DNA of 64,000 bases from Paraconexibacter antarcticus. Lineage in GTDB: Bacteria; Actinomycetota; Thermoleophilia; Solirubrobacterales; Solirubrobacteraceae. Every line of letters starts with the position of its first letter. The stretch's first letter is position 1. The notes beneath the pieces were generated by a model. The model was given only the letters and a program-made list of their open reading frames with translations, did not search any database and was not told the origin of the DNA. The stretch is from positions 2,108,001 to 2,172,000 of the forward strand of contig NZ_CP098502.1 in assembly GCF_024220175.1 (NCBI RefSeq). Reading direction: 5' to 3'. Shown here one piece after another: positions 8,631 to 16,621 of this stretch. Position numbers and translations under genes: made by a program.

Positions 8631-9806
8631 TCAGGGCCGCGGGAGGGGGCCCGTCGATTCGCGGACGACGAGCGAGGTCTCGATCCACGCGCGGCGCGGG
8701 GCGTCCTCGTCACCGCGGATGTGGGCGAGCACGACGTCGACGGCACGCCCGCCGAGCGCCTGCGCGTCGAAGCGGACCGTCGTGAGCGGCGGCGTGAGGA
8801 GCTCGGCGAGCGGCATGTCGTCGAAGCCGACGACCGAGAGGTCACCCGGGACCGTGAGCCCGCGATCCCGTGCCGCGAGCAGCAGCCCCGCGGCGAGCAG
8901 GTCGTCGTCGCAGAGGACCGCGGTCGGGCGCGGGTCGCGGGCGAGCAGCGTGTTCCCGGCGGCGCGGGCGGCGGTGTGGGTGAACGCGCAGCGGGCGACG
9001 AGGTCCTCGCCGGCGTCGAGGCCGGCCCCGTGGAGCGCACGCGCCCAGGCCGCCGCGCGCGCCGCGAAGGTCGGCTCGGCGATGTCGGCTCGCAGGTGCG
9101 CGATCCGCTCGTGGCCGAGTCCGAGCAGGTGCTCCATCGCGGCGTGCACACCGCCCTTGAGGTCGAGCGTGACCGTCGGCAGGTCGCCGTCGGGCATGTC
9201 CATGAGGACGACGGGCGGGCCACCGGGGGCGAGCGCGGCCTCCGGCGGCGCGATCGCGAAGACGAGCAGCCCGTCGACGAACGTCTGGCGCAGAGCCCGG
9301 ACCGAGGCCTCCCCGCCCGTGCCGTCGCCGTCGGCGTCGACGAGGACGACCGTGTAGCCGGCCGCCGTCGCCGCGCTCTGGGCGCCGCGCAGCACGTGGC
9401 CGAAGACGGGGTTCGTGATGTCGGGGACGACGAGCCCGATCGTCCGCGAGGCGCCGGACTTCAGCGTCCGGGCGGCCGCGTTCGGCTGGTACCCGAGCTC
9501 GTCCGCCGCCGCGCGCACGAGGTCCGCCGTCGCCGCGGCGACCCGGCCGCTCGCCTTGCCCGACAGGACGAGCGAGACCGTCGACTGCGACACCCCCGCG
9601 CGGCGGGCGACGTCGATGCTGGTGACACGTTGGGTCGAGATCGCGCAATCACACCACGCCCGGCGGCCGCACGGCGGACGGGGGTGGATGGGGCCCCCGG
9701 CGGGGCCCGGCGCGGAGGGGCGGGCGGGGGGCTCGCGCGTTCCTGCGGGAACGCTCGGGTCGGCGGGTGACGTGGAGCGGGAGGGGCGGCGTTTCCGCGG
9801 AAGCAC
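8631..9806 (-). CDS. LacI-family transcriptional regulator (start uncertain)
   Basis: A complete LacI regulator core of ~335 residues: helix-turn-helix with TSIDVARRAGVSQSTVSLVL, the hinge GYQPNAAARTLKSG, then a periplasmic-binding-protein-like effector domain (IGLVVPDITNPVFG ... VVGFDDMPLAELLTPPLTTV). The core begins near 9638, but no ATG, GTG or TTG lies close to it in frame. The nearest canonical codons are GTG 9806 (used here, 391 aa) and ATG 9893. The 55 residues in between are Pro/Arg-rich and unlike any LacI N-terminus. ATC at 9641-9639 would give the normal 336 aa. The ligand is probably a sugar, but no sugar operon is adjacent. It probably autoregulates. Confidence 0.85.
   Translation of the reverse strand: MLPRKRRPSRSTSPADPSVPAGTREPPARPSAPGPAGGPIHPRPPCGRRAWCDCAISTQRVTSIDVARRAGVSQSTVSLVLSGKASGRVAAATADLVRAAADELGYQPNAAARTLKSGASRTIGLVVPDITNPVFGHVLRGAQSAATAAGYTVVLVDADGDGTGGEASVRALRQTFVDGLLVFAIAPPEAALAPGGPPVVLMDMPDGDLPTVTLDLKGGVHAAMEHLLGLGHERIAHLRADIAEPTFAARAAAWARALHGAGLDAGEDLVARCAFTHTAARAAGNTLLARDPRPTAVLCDDDLLAAGLLLAARDRGLTVPGDLSVVGFDDMPLAELLTPPLTTVRFDAQALGGRAVDVVLAHIRGDEDAPRRAWIETSLVVRESTGPLPRP
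9737..9754. promoter_or_regulatory. Candidate LacI-family operator, site 1
   Basis: Inverted repeat GCGTTCC-tgcg-GGAACGC with 7-bp perfect arms, about 100 bp upstream of the conserved LacI domain start. A CG-centred palindrome upstream of its own gene is the usual arrangement for an autoregulating LacI protein. Assignment to this regulator is inference. Confidence 0.35.
9793..9802. promoter_or_regulatory. Candidate LacI-family operator, site 2
   Basis: Perfect 10-bp palindrome TTCCGCGGAA, sharing TTCC...GGAA half-sites with the inverted repeat at 9737-9754, roughly 50 bp away centre to centre. Confidence 0.3.
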
Positions 9807-10030
9807 GACATGATGACGCGCGTCTGCGGGAAGCCCCCGCCGGTGCCGGCGTCCGCGCCCGTTCCGTGCGCGCATCGCGCCGCGTGCCCTCACCGGGCTC
9901 CTGGTGCTGTCACGTCGCCGGCCGGCCGTCTTCGCCGTCCGCCGTCCGCCGTCCGCCGGGCTGCGGTCCTGTGCGCGTCCCCGTGACCCGGCGGATGGCC
10001 CGCGTCGCGGGGTCGCTGGGCCTATTTGAC

Positions 10031-10057
10031 GTCATACGTATGATTGGCACGTATGAC
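10031..10057. promoter_or_regulatory. Stacked palindrome/operator over a -10 box and start codon
   Basis: A perfect 12-bp palindrome TCATACGTATGA (10032-10043) is followed by a third half-site, giving GTCATACGT ... ACGTATGAC as a 9-bp inverted repeat (10031-10039, 10049-10057) and ACGTATGA as an 8-bp direct repeat (10036, 10049). TATGAT (10039-10044) is 8 nt before the ATG at 10053, so a protein bound here would cover promoter and start codon. The AT-rich composition is exceptional for this window. The cognate regulator is unknown. Confidence 0.6.
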
Positions 10058-10376
10058 GATCCTCGGCCAGCCTCACCATCCGCGCCTCGCCGCCGGCACC
10101 CTTGCCGCCTTCGCCGCGGTCGTCGCCGTGGCGGCGGCGCACGGTCCCGCACCAGCGACGCCGCCTGCGGACCCGACCCACACCGCCGTCGTGGTCTCGG
10201 CCGACGCCCCGCCCGGGCCGCTCCCGGAGGCGGCCGTCGTGCGCCGGGTGGGCGGCGCGCTCGAGGCGCAGGGCGTGGTCCTCGCCCTGCTCGCGCACGG
10301 CTACGGGGCAGTCATCGGGGTCGGTCCCGACGCGCGCGCTGCCGTCGGGGCCGCCCGTGACGGCGGCGTCGCGTGA
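10053..10376 (+). CDS. Small protein with N-terminal membrane or signal segment
   Basis: 107 residues, not recognised. Residues ~10-35 are hydrophobic (LAAGTLAAFAAVVAVAAAHG), either a signal peptide or an anchor, followed by a Pro/Ala-rich spacer and an Ala/Val/Gly-rich remainder. ATG 10053 is chosen over TTG 10044 because it stands 8 nt after TATGAT and inside a striking operator-like palindrome. The composition is compatible with coding, but no homology can be claimed. Confidence 0.5.
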   Translation: MTILGQPHHPRLAAGTLAAFAAVVAVAAAHGPAPATPPADPTHTAVVVSADAPPGPLPEAAVVRRVGGALEAQGVVLALLAHGYGAVIGVGPDARAAVGAARDGGVA

Positions 10377-10439
10377 CGCGGGGTCCGGCTCATCGGTCGC
10401 TGACGCCATCGAGTGTCAGCTCAGGCAGACCCCTCCGGC

Positions 10440-10620
10440 GTCAGCTGACAGTCGGCGGGTGCGGCGGGTGCCCGCGCCGCCCGCGCCCCCCCGCGCCGCC
10501 TGCGCCGCCCGAAACCCCCGAGCCGCCCGCGCCCCCCGAGCCGCCTGCGCCGCCCGAAACCCCCGAGACGCCCGCGCCTCCCGAACCCCCCCCGAGCCCC
10601 CCGACCCCGAGGCGCCCGAC
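10440..10620. repeat. Pro/Glu-codon tandem repeat region, 45-bp period
   Basis: Two identical 28-bp copies starting GCCGCCTGCGCC and ending CCCCCGAG lie at 10495-10522 and 10540-10567, a period of exactly 45 bp (15 codons), embedded in further degenerate copies. On + it would read as Pro-Ala-Pro-Pro-Glu repeats, on - as Gly-Gly-Ser/Ala repeats. No convincing gene uses it: the SDR on - stops at 10626. It is best described as an intergenic low-complexity repeat that could be a decayed repeat protein. Confidence 0.65.
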
Positions 10621-10625
10621 CCGCC

Positions 10626-11375
10626 CTACTGCGGCGTCGTGTACGCGCCGCTGAGGCCGCCGTCGATGAGGAAGGTCGAGGCGGTGACGTAGGTCGAGTC
10701 GTCGGAGGCGAGGAAGAGGACGCCCTTGGCGATCTCGTCGGCCCGGGCGAAGCGGCCCATCGGGAGGTGGACGAGGCGGCGGGCCGCCTTCTCGGGGTCC
10801 TTCGCGAAGAGCTCCTGGAGGAGCGGCGTGTCGACGGGACCCGGACACAGCGCGTTGACGCGGACGCCGCGCCGGGCGAACTCGACGCCGAGCTCGCGGG
10901 AGAGGGCGAGGACGCCGCCCTTCGACGCGGTGTAGGAGATCTGGGAGGTCGCGGCGCCCATGACCGCGACGAACGACGCGGTGTTGACGACCGAGCCGCC
11001 GCCGTCGTTCTCGAGCAGGTGGGGGATGCCGTGCTTGCAGCAGAGGAAGACCGAGCGGAGGTTCACGTCCTGCACGCGCTGCCACGCCTCGAGCGAGGTG
11101 TCGAGGACCGACACGTCGTCGTCGGGCGAGATGCCGGCGTTGTTGAAGAGGACGTCGATGTGCCCGTAGGCCTCGCGGACCTGGGCGAACATCGTCGTGA
11201 CCGCGTGCTCCTCGGTGACGTCGACGGCGAGCGCGAGGTCCCCGGGCGAGCCGTCGTGGAGGTCGACCCCGACGACGGTCGCGCCCTCGGCGGCGAACAG
11301 CTCGGCCGTCGCGGCGCCGATTCCCCCGGCCGCGCCGGTGATGACGGCGACCTTCCCTTCCAGACGTCCGGCCAT
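10626..11375 (-). CDS. Short-chain dehydrogenase/reductase (SDR)
   Basis: 249 residues, classical SDR. Cofactor loop TGAAGGIG (13-20), acidic D38 after the second strand (favouring NAD), NNAG (78-81), catalytic Ser134 and Tyr148-x3-Lys152 (SYTASK), and the C-terminal FLIDGGLSGAY seen in many 3-oxoacyl/alcohol dehydrogenases. It starts 5 bp after the stop of the aldehyde dehydrogenase, so it is the last gene of the amine-catabolism operon. The substrate is not readable; oxidation of a hydroxy or semialdehyde intermediate of that pathway is a reasonable guess. Confidence 0.88.
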   Translation of the reverse strand: MAGRLEGKVAVITGAAGGIGAATAELFAAEGATVVGVDLHDGSPGDLALAVDVTEEHAVTTMFAQVREAYGHIDVLFNNAGISPDDDVSVLDTSLEAWQRVQDVNLRSVFLCCKHGIPHLLENDGGGSVVNTASFVAVMGAATSQISYTASKGGVLALSRELGVEFARRGVRVNALCPGPVDTPLLQELFAKDPEKAARRLVHLPMGRFARADEIAKGVLFLASDDSTYVTASTFLIDGGLSGAYTTPQ

Positions 11376-11380
11376 GACCC

Positions 11381-12751
11381 TCAGTGCTCCTGCGTGTCGT
11401 AGTAGATGGTCTTCGTCTCGGTGTAGGCGTCGAGGGCGTGGGGGCCGAGCTCGCGCCCGATCCCCGACTGCTTGAAGCCGCCGAACGGCGTGCTCACCCG
11501 CACCGAGCTGTTCGAGTTGATCGACAGGACCCCGGTGTCGATCGCCCGCGCCACCCGCAGCGCCTTGCCGCCGTCGCGCGTCCAGATGGACCCCGACAGC
11601 CCGTAGATCGTGTCGTTCGCGAGGCGGATCGCCTCCTCCTCGTCCCGGAACGGGATGATGCAGACGACCGGCCCGAAGATCTCCTCGGTCGCCGCGCGGG
11701 CGCCCGGGTCGACCGGGCACAGCACGGTCGGCGGGTACCAGAAGCCCGGGCCGTCGGGGACCTCGCCGTGCATCGACACCGGAGACTCCGCGTCGACGAA
11801 CGACGCCACGGTGTCCCGGTGGGCGGCCGAGATGAGCGGCCCCATCGTCGTGCCCGGGTCGAGCGGGTCGCCGACGACGATCTCCGCGACCGCGTCGTGG
11901 AACGCGTCCATGAACGTGTCGAGCACCGAGGCCTGGACGAGCAGCCGCGAGCGCGCGCAGCAGTCCTGCCCCGCGTTGCCGAACACGGCGCCGGGCGCCG
12001 CGGCGGCCGCCCGCTCGATCTCGGCGTCCGCGAAGACGACGTTGGCGGACTTGCCGCCGAGCTCGAGCGTCACCCGCTTGATCGACTGCGCGGCCGTCGC
12101 CGCGATCGCGCGGCCGACCGCGGTCGACCCCGTGAAGGCGACCTTCGCGACATCGGGGTGCTCGACGAGCCGTGCCCCGGCCGTCGACCCGGGGCCGGCG
12201 ACGACGTTCACCACGCCCTCGGGGATCCCGGCCTCGACGACGAGCTCCTCGAGGCGCAGCGCCGTCAGCGGCGTGAGCTCGGCGGGCTTGAGGACGACGG
12301 TGTTGCCCGCCGCCAGCGCGGGGGCGAGCTTCCACGCCGCGATGCACAGCGGGAAGTTCCAGGGCGTGATGAGCGCGACGACCCCGAGCGGCTCGCGCAC
12401 GGTGAAGCCGAGGCCACCGGCGACCGGGATCGTGTCGCCGAGCAGGCGCTCGGGCGCGGCCGCGTAGTAGGCGAAGGTCTCGACGACCATGCCGATCTCG
12501 CCGCGGGCGTCGCCGATCGGCTTGCCGGCGTTGCGCGCCTCGAGCGTCGCGAGCTCCTCGAGGTGATCCTCGATGAGGTGCGCGAGGCCGTGCAGCAGCC
12601 GCGCGCGATCGCCCGGCGCGACCGCCCGCCACGCCGGGAACGCGGCCTTCGCGCGCGCGACCGCGGCGTCGGCCTCGGCCGCACCGGCACGCGGGATCTC
12701 GGCGAGCACGGCCTCGGTGGCCGGCTCGATGACCGTCAGCGTCGCAGTCAT
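11381..12751 (-). CDS. NAD(P)-dependent aldehyde dehydrogenase
   Basis: 456 residues, slightly short for the family but complete. Catalytic Glu230 in LELGGK and Cys264 in GQDCCARSR, 34 residues apart as usual; ALITPWNFPL, NTVVLKPAELTPL and FTGSTAVGR form the cofactor site, with EEIFGPV late in the chain. The position between an APC permease and an SDR, in a cluster with a glutamine-synthetase-like ligase and a FadR regulator, suggests oxidation of a gamma-glutamylamino-aldehyde or a related semialdehyde (PuuC-like role). That substrate is inference from context. Eleven bases separate it from the permease stop. Confidence 0.92.
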   Translation of the reverse strand: MTATLTVIEPATEAVLAEIPRAGAAEADAAVARAKAAFPAWRAVAPGDRARLLHGLAHLIEDHLEELATLEARNAGKPIGDARGEIGMVVETFAYYAAAPERLLGDTIPVAGGLGFTVREPLGVVALITPWNFPLCIAAWKLAPALAAGNTVVLKPAELTPLTALRLEELVVEAGIPEGVVNVVAGPGSTAGARLVEHPDVAKVAFTGSTAVGRAIAATAAQSIKRVTLELGGKSANVVFADAEIERAAAAAPGAVFGNAGQDCCARSRLLVQASVLDTFMDAFHDAVAEIVVGDPLDPGTTMGPLISAAHRDTVASFVDAESPVSMHGEVPDGPGFWYPPTVLCPVDPGARAATEEIFGPVVCIIPFRDEEEAIRLANDTIYGLSGSIWTRDGGKALRVARAIDTGVLSINSNSSVRVSTPFGGFKQSGIGRELGPHALDAYTETKTIYYDTQEH

Positions 12752-12761
12752 GGCGCCGGGC

Positions 12762-14318
12762 CTAGACGTCGATCTCGGCGTCGAGTTCCCTCACCGTCAT
12801 CTTCGGCCCGGTGAACGTGTGCTTCGCCCCGAGCACCCACCAGAGTCCGACGGCGAGGATGACGCCGCCGGTCACGAGCGGCGCGTAGTTCACCGCCGAC
12901 CAGCTGAACTCGCTCCGGAACGGCGTGCCCGCGGGCGTCGTCGGGAGGATGAAGATCACCGTGACGATCGCGACCCAGACGACGGCGACGGGGTTCATCC
13001 ACCGGTACTTCGCCCCGTTCGTCCACGGGCCGGCCTCCCACGTGTCGCCCTCGCGCCAGCGCAGGTAGATCGGGATGACGTACGCGATGTACAGGCCGAT
13101 GACGGCGATCGAGACGACGGCGCCGAAGGCGACGGTGAGCCCGGCGCTGTTCGGGAAGTACGCCGGGATCGTCAGCACCGCGCCGCACGCGGCCATGAAG
13201 AGGACCGCGTTGACCGGGATGCGGCGGTGGTTGACCTTGCTCCAGAGCGACGATCCGGGGATCGCGCCGTCCCGGCTGAACGCGTAGCACATGCGTGAGG
13301 CGCTCGTGAGGCAGGCGGCCCCGCAGAAGACCTGGCCGACGACGGAGATGAGGAGGACGAGCTTCACCCACGAGGTGCCCATCGCGCTCTCCAGGACCGC
13401 GATCGAGGAGCCGCCGCCCGCCGTGACGGCCTTCGGGTCGCTCACGGCGAAGGTCAGGGCGAGCAGCAGGATGTACCCGATGACCGCGGAGTAGAAGATC
13501 GAGCGCCAGACGCCCTTGGCGGCCGCGTCCGCCGCGCCCTGGGTCTCCTCCGACACGTGCGCACACGAGTCGTACCCGGTGATCGTGTACTGCGTCAGGA
13601 GGAACCCGAGCGGCAGGACGTAGAACCAGTACATGTGGCCGCCGAAGCCCGAGTTGTTGATCCGCTCGGTGAAGACGAAGTTCGCGCTCGCGTGGTGGCT
13701 CGGGACGACGACGAGGACGACGAGGATCACGGCGACGCCCGCGACGTGCCACCACACCGAGATCGAGTTGACACGGGCGACGAGGTGGCTGCCGAGGATG
13801 TTGATCGTCGCGTGCAGCGCGAGGATGACGAGGAACAGGAAGAACGTCCCGTGGAGGAACGTCTTGCCCGCGTGCTCGCCGTTGAAGAGGTCGAACTTGA
13901 AGAGGCCGAAGAGCGTGTTCATGAACGTCGCCGCGCCGTAGTCGACGGACGCCGTGACCGCGACGAGGCCGATGAGGTTGAACCAGCCGGTGAACCAGCC
14001 CCAGACCGGCCCGCCGAGCTTCGACGCCCACCAGTAGATGCCGCCGGCGGTGGGGTACGCCGAGACGAGCTCGGACATGCAGAACCCGATGATGAGGATC
14101 GGGACCGAGATGAGCGGCCAGCCGATCGAGATCGCGACCGGCCCGCCGTTGTTCCAAGCCTGGAAGTAGGTCGTGAAGCAGCCCGCGAGGATCGAGATGA
14201 TCGTGAAGGAGATCGCGAAGTTCTGGAAGCCCGTCCACGAGCGTTCGAGCTCCTGCTTGTACCCCAGCTCCGACAGGCGCTTCTCGTCCGCCGCCCGCCG
14301 TTCTTCCGTCGTGGCCAT
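12762..14318 (-). CDS. APC-family amino acid/amine permease
   Basis: About 518 residues with roughly 12 hydrophobic segments. The N-terminal cytoplasmic sequence RLSELGYKQELERSWTGFQNFAISF and the following SAYPTAGGIYWWASKLGG match the eukaryote-like amino acid/GABA permease branch (TC 2.A.3.4) of the APC superfamily. ATG 14318 (MATTEERRAADEKRL) is preferred over an ATG 15 codons upstream, because family N-termini begin close to this charged helix. It imports an amino acid, choline-like compound or polyamine across the cell membrane, presumably the substrate of the neighbouring ligase and dehydrogenase. Confidence 0.9.
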   Translation of the reverse strand: MATTEERRAADEKRLSELGYKQELERSWTGFQNFAISFTIISILAGCFTTYFQAWNNGGPVAISIGWPLISVPILIIGFCMSELVSAYPTAGGIYWWASKLGGPVWGWFTGWFNLIGLVAVTASVDYGAATFMNTLFGLFKFDLFNGEHAGKTFLHGTFFLFLVILALHATINILGSHLVARVNSISVWWHVAGVAVILVVLVVVPSHHASANFVFTERINNSGFGGHMYWFYVLPLGFLLTQYTITGYDSCAHVSEETQGAADAAAKGVWRSIFYSAVIGYILLLALTFAVSDPKAVTAGGGSSIAVLESAMGTSWVKLVLLISVVGQVFCGAACLTSASRMCYAFSRDGAIPGSSLWSKVNHRRIPVNAVLFMAACGAVLTIPAYFPNSAGLTVAFGAVVSIAVIGLYIAYVIPIYLRWREGDTWEAGPWTNGAKYRWMNPVAVVWVAIVTVIFILPTTPAGTPFRSEFSWSAVNYAPLVTGGVILAVGLWWVLGAKHTFTGPKMTVRELDAEIDV

Positions 14319-14349
14319 GCGTGCTCCTCGGTGTCCGGGTCCCAAGTGC

Positions 14350-14376
14350 CGATCAGCACCCATAAAGGTCTGATCG
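14350..14376. promoter_or_regulatory. Inverted repeat upstream of the permease, candidate FadR/GntR operator
   Basis: CGATCAG (14350-14356) and CTGATCG (14370-14376) are perfect 7-bp arms around a 13-bp AT-rich centre. It lies in the 103-bp gap between the regulator gene and the permease start, about 30 bp upstream of the permease ATG. Binding by the adjacent FadR-type regulator is inferred. Confidence 0.45.
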
Positions 14377-14421
14377 TCCGTCCTCTGGCTGGGCGACTGT
14401 ACGCCGAGGACCGGACGGCCG

Positions 14422-15153
14422 TCAACCGGGCAGCAGGCCGGCGAGGATGTGCTCGGTGCCCTGGAGGTGCTCGGTCATCGTCGAGACCGCGGCCCCGACG
14501 TCGTTCGCCCGGATGGCCGCGAGCAGCCGCGCGTGCTGCGCGTTGGAGTGGGCGAGCACCTCGGGCGGGTGCGCGATGTGGTGGATGAGGTCGCTCATCC
14601 GCCCCTGGCACTGGGTCATCGCGACGACGAGCCGCGAGCTTCCGGTGAGCTCGGCGAGCCCGACGTGGAAGCGGACGTCGGCCTGGCGGTAGGCGGGGTA
14701 GTCCTCGATGCAGTCGTCGAGGCCGACGACGAGCTCGTCGAGGACGCGCAGCTGCGCCTCGGTGGCCCGGCTGACGGCGAGCACGGCCACGCCGACCTCG
14801 ACCGCGAGGCGCTCGTCGCAGATCTCGCGCCAGTCGGTGGGCGAGAGCTCCGACCGGTCGGCCCCGCGCGGCGGCTCGTCGACGACGAACGTCCCGCCGC
14901 CGCGACCGCGGACCGCGTGGAGGTAGCCCGACTGCCCGAGCGCCGTGAGCGCCTGCCGCAGCGTCGAGCGCGCGATGCCGAGCTTCTGGCAGAGCTCGCG
15001 CTCGGCAGGGAGCCGCTCGCCGGCGGGAAGCAGCCCGAGCTTGATCGCGGTCCCGAGCCGGTCGACGGTCTCCTCGAACGCGGTCTGCGACCGCACGGGG
15101 GCGAAGACCGTCTCCAGGGACAACGGGGCTTGCGGAGCGGATTGCGGGCTCAT
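14422..15153 (-). CDS. GntR-family (FadR subfamily) transcriptional regulator
   Basis: 243 residues. The winged helix-turn-helix occupies ~25-90 (GTAIKLGLLPAGERLPAERELCQKLGIARSTLRQAL then GYLHAVRGRGGGTFV), typical of FadR. The C-terminal ~150 residues form an all-helical FCD effector domain with DVRFHVGLAELTGSSRL and late histidines (HARLLAAI) that usually bind a metal and an organic acid. It sits inside the amine-catabolism cluster, 37 bp downstream of the glutamine-synthetase-like gene, and so is likely its local, substrate-responsive regulator. Confidence 0.92.
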   Translation of the reverse strand: MSPQSAPQAPLSLETVFAPVRSQTAFEETVDRLGTAIKLGLLPAGERLPAERELCQKLGIARSTLRQALTALGQSGYLHAVRGRGGGTFVVDEPPRGADRSELSPTDWREICDERLAVEVGVAVLAVSRATEAQLRVLDELVVGLDDCIEDYPAYRQADVRFHVGLAELTGSSRLVVAMTQCQGRMSDLIHHIAHPPEVLAHSNAQHARLLAAIRANDVGAAVSTMTEHLQGTEHILAGLLPG

Positions 15154-15190
15154 CGTCGTCTCTCTCGAACGTCCTCGAACGTCATCCGGA

Positions 15191-16525
15191 TCACAACCGC
15201 TCGAAGCCCCGCACGCGCTCCCAGTCGGTCACGAAGGCGTCGAACGCGCTGAGCTCGACGTCGGCCATGTTGACGTAGTGGTCGACGACCTCGTCGCCGA
15301 AGGCGGCGCGCGCGAAGGCGGAGGCCGCGAAGAGGTCCCGCGCGTCGCGCAGCGTGGAGGGCAGCCGTTCGGTGCCCTCGGCGGTGTACGCGTTGCCCTC
15401 GCAGCGGGGCGGCAGCTCGAGGCCGGCGTCGACCCCGTCGAGCCCGGCGGCGATGAGCGCGGCGAGCGCGAGGTACGGGTTGACGTCGGCGCCGGGCGCG
15501 CGGCATTCGACCCGCCGCGACGGGCCGTGGCCGACGACGCGCATCGCGCACGTGCGGTTGTCGTCGCCCCACGCGACGGCCGTCGGCGCGAACGAGCCGT
15601 CGGCGTACCGCTTGTAGGAGTTGACGTTCGGGGCGAGCAGCAGCGTGAGCTCGCGGACGTGCGCGAGCAGGCCGGCGACGAACGCGTCGAAGACGCCCGG
15701 CTCCTCGGCGAAGACGGGGGCGCCGCCGTCGACCGCGGTGAGCGACAGGTGCACGTGGCAGGAGCTGCCCTCGCGCTCGTCGACCTTCGCCATGAAGGTG
15801 ATCGACTGCCCGGCCTGGGCGGCGATCTCCTTCGCCCCGTTCTTGTAGACGACGTGGCGGTCCGCGGTCGTCAGCGCGTCGGCGTACCGGAAGTTGATCT
15901 CGTGCTGGCCGAGGTTGCACTCGCCCTTGGAGTCCTCGACGGCGATGCCCGCCGCGTGCATGCAGTTGCGGATGCGGCGCAGGAGCGGCTCGACCCGGGC
16001 GGTCCCGAGGAGCGAGTAGTCGACGTTGTAGCGGTTGGCCGGCGTCAGGCCGCGGTATCCGCCGTCGAAGGCCGACTCGTAGGAGTCCTCGTAGATCAGG
16101 AACTCGAGCTCGGTCGCGGCGAGCGCGCCCCAGCCGCGCTCGGCCAGCCGGTCGAGCTGGGCCTTGAGGATCTGCCGCGGCGACGGCCCGACCGGCGTGC
16201 CGTCCCCCCAGGCGACGTCCGCGAGGACCATCGCGGTCCCCTCCTGCCAGGGCACGGGCGCGAGCGTCGCGAGGTCCGGGGTCAGGACGAAGTCGCCGTA
16301 GCCGCTCTCCCACGACGCGAGCGGATAGCCGCCGACGGTGTTCATCTCGACGTCGACGGCGAGGAGGTACGAGCACGCCTCGGCGCCGTGGGCGACGACC
16401 TCGTCGAGGAAGTGCTGCGCGTGCAGGCGCTTGCCCATGAGGCGCCCCTGCATGTCGGTCATCGCCAGCAGCACCGTGTCGACCGTGCCGGCGGCGACGG
16501 CGGCCTGCAGCTCCTCGAGGTTCAT
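15191..16525 (-). CDS. Glutamine synthetase-like gamma-glutamyl-amine ligase
   Basis: 444 residues with glutamine synthetase beta-grasp and catalytic domains: TELEFLIYED, GECNLGQHEINFRY (metal-binding Glu and His), the NGAKEIAAQAGQSITFMAKV segment, SSCHVHLSL, the APNVNSYKRYADGSFAPT loop and RVECRAPGADVNPYLALAAL. It lacks the adenylylation-tyrosine segment of GlnA-I and resembles the PuuA/GlnA3/GlnA4 group, which join glutamate to putrescine, polyamines or ethanolamine. The neighbouring permease, aldehyde dehydrogenase and FadR regulator support an amine-catabolic role. TACCTT at 16537-16532 is 6 nt before the ATG, suggesting a leaderless first gene of the cluster. The precise amine is unknown. 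Confidence 0.88.
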   Translation of the reverse strand: MNLEELQAAVAAGTVDTVLLAMTDMQGRLMGKRLHAQHFLDEVVAHGAEACSYLLAVDVEMNTVGGYPLASWESGYGDFVLTPDLATLAPVPWQEGTAMVLADVAWGDGTPVGPSPRQILKAQLDRLAERGWGALAATELEFLIYEDSYESAFDGGYRGLTPANRYNVDYSLLGTARVEPLLRRIRNCMHAAGIAVEDSKGECNLGQHEINFRYADALTTADRHVVYKNGAKEIAAQAGQSITFMAKVDEREGSSCHVHLSLTAVDGGAPVFAEEPGVFDAFVAGLLAHVRELTLLLAPNVNSYKRYADGSFAPTAVAWGDDNRTCAMRVVGHGPSRRVECRAPGADVNPYLALAALIAAGLDGVDAGLELPPRCEGNAYTAEGTERLPSTLRDARDLFAASAFARAAFGDEVVDHYVNMADVELSAFDAFVTDWERVRGFERL

Positions 16526-16621
16526 CGCCCGAAGGTATTGCCCGCGGACCTTTGCGCGCAAGCGGCCGGTGGTCGGGGATTGGCCCTGTCGGCGGGCCGG
16601 GGGGCCGCGTACCCTCGGGGG

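Noticed and set aside
10026..10044. TTGACG plus TATGAT as a classical promoter
   Set aside because: The spacing is only 7 bp, far too short for a sigma-70 pair; only TATGAT is kept as a -10 candidate.
10373..10654. Plus-strand frame of Pro/Glu repeats as a gene
   Set aside because: No start, ribosome site or domain; the repeat explains the open frame.
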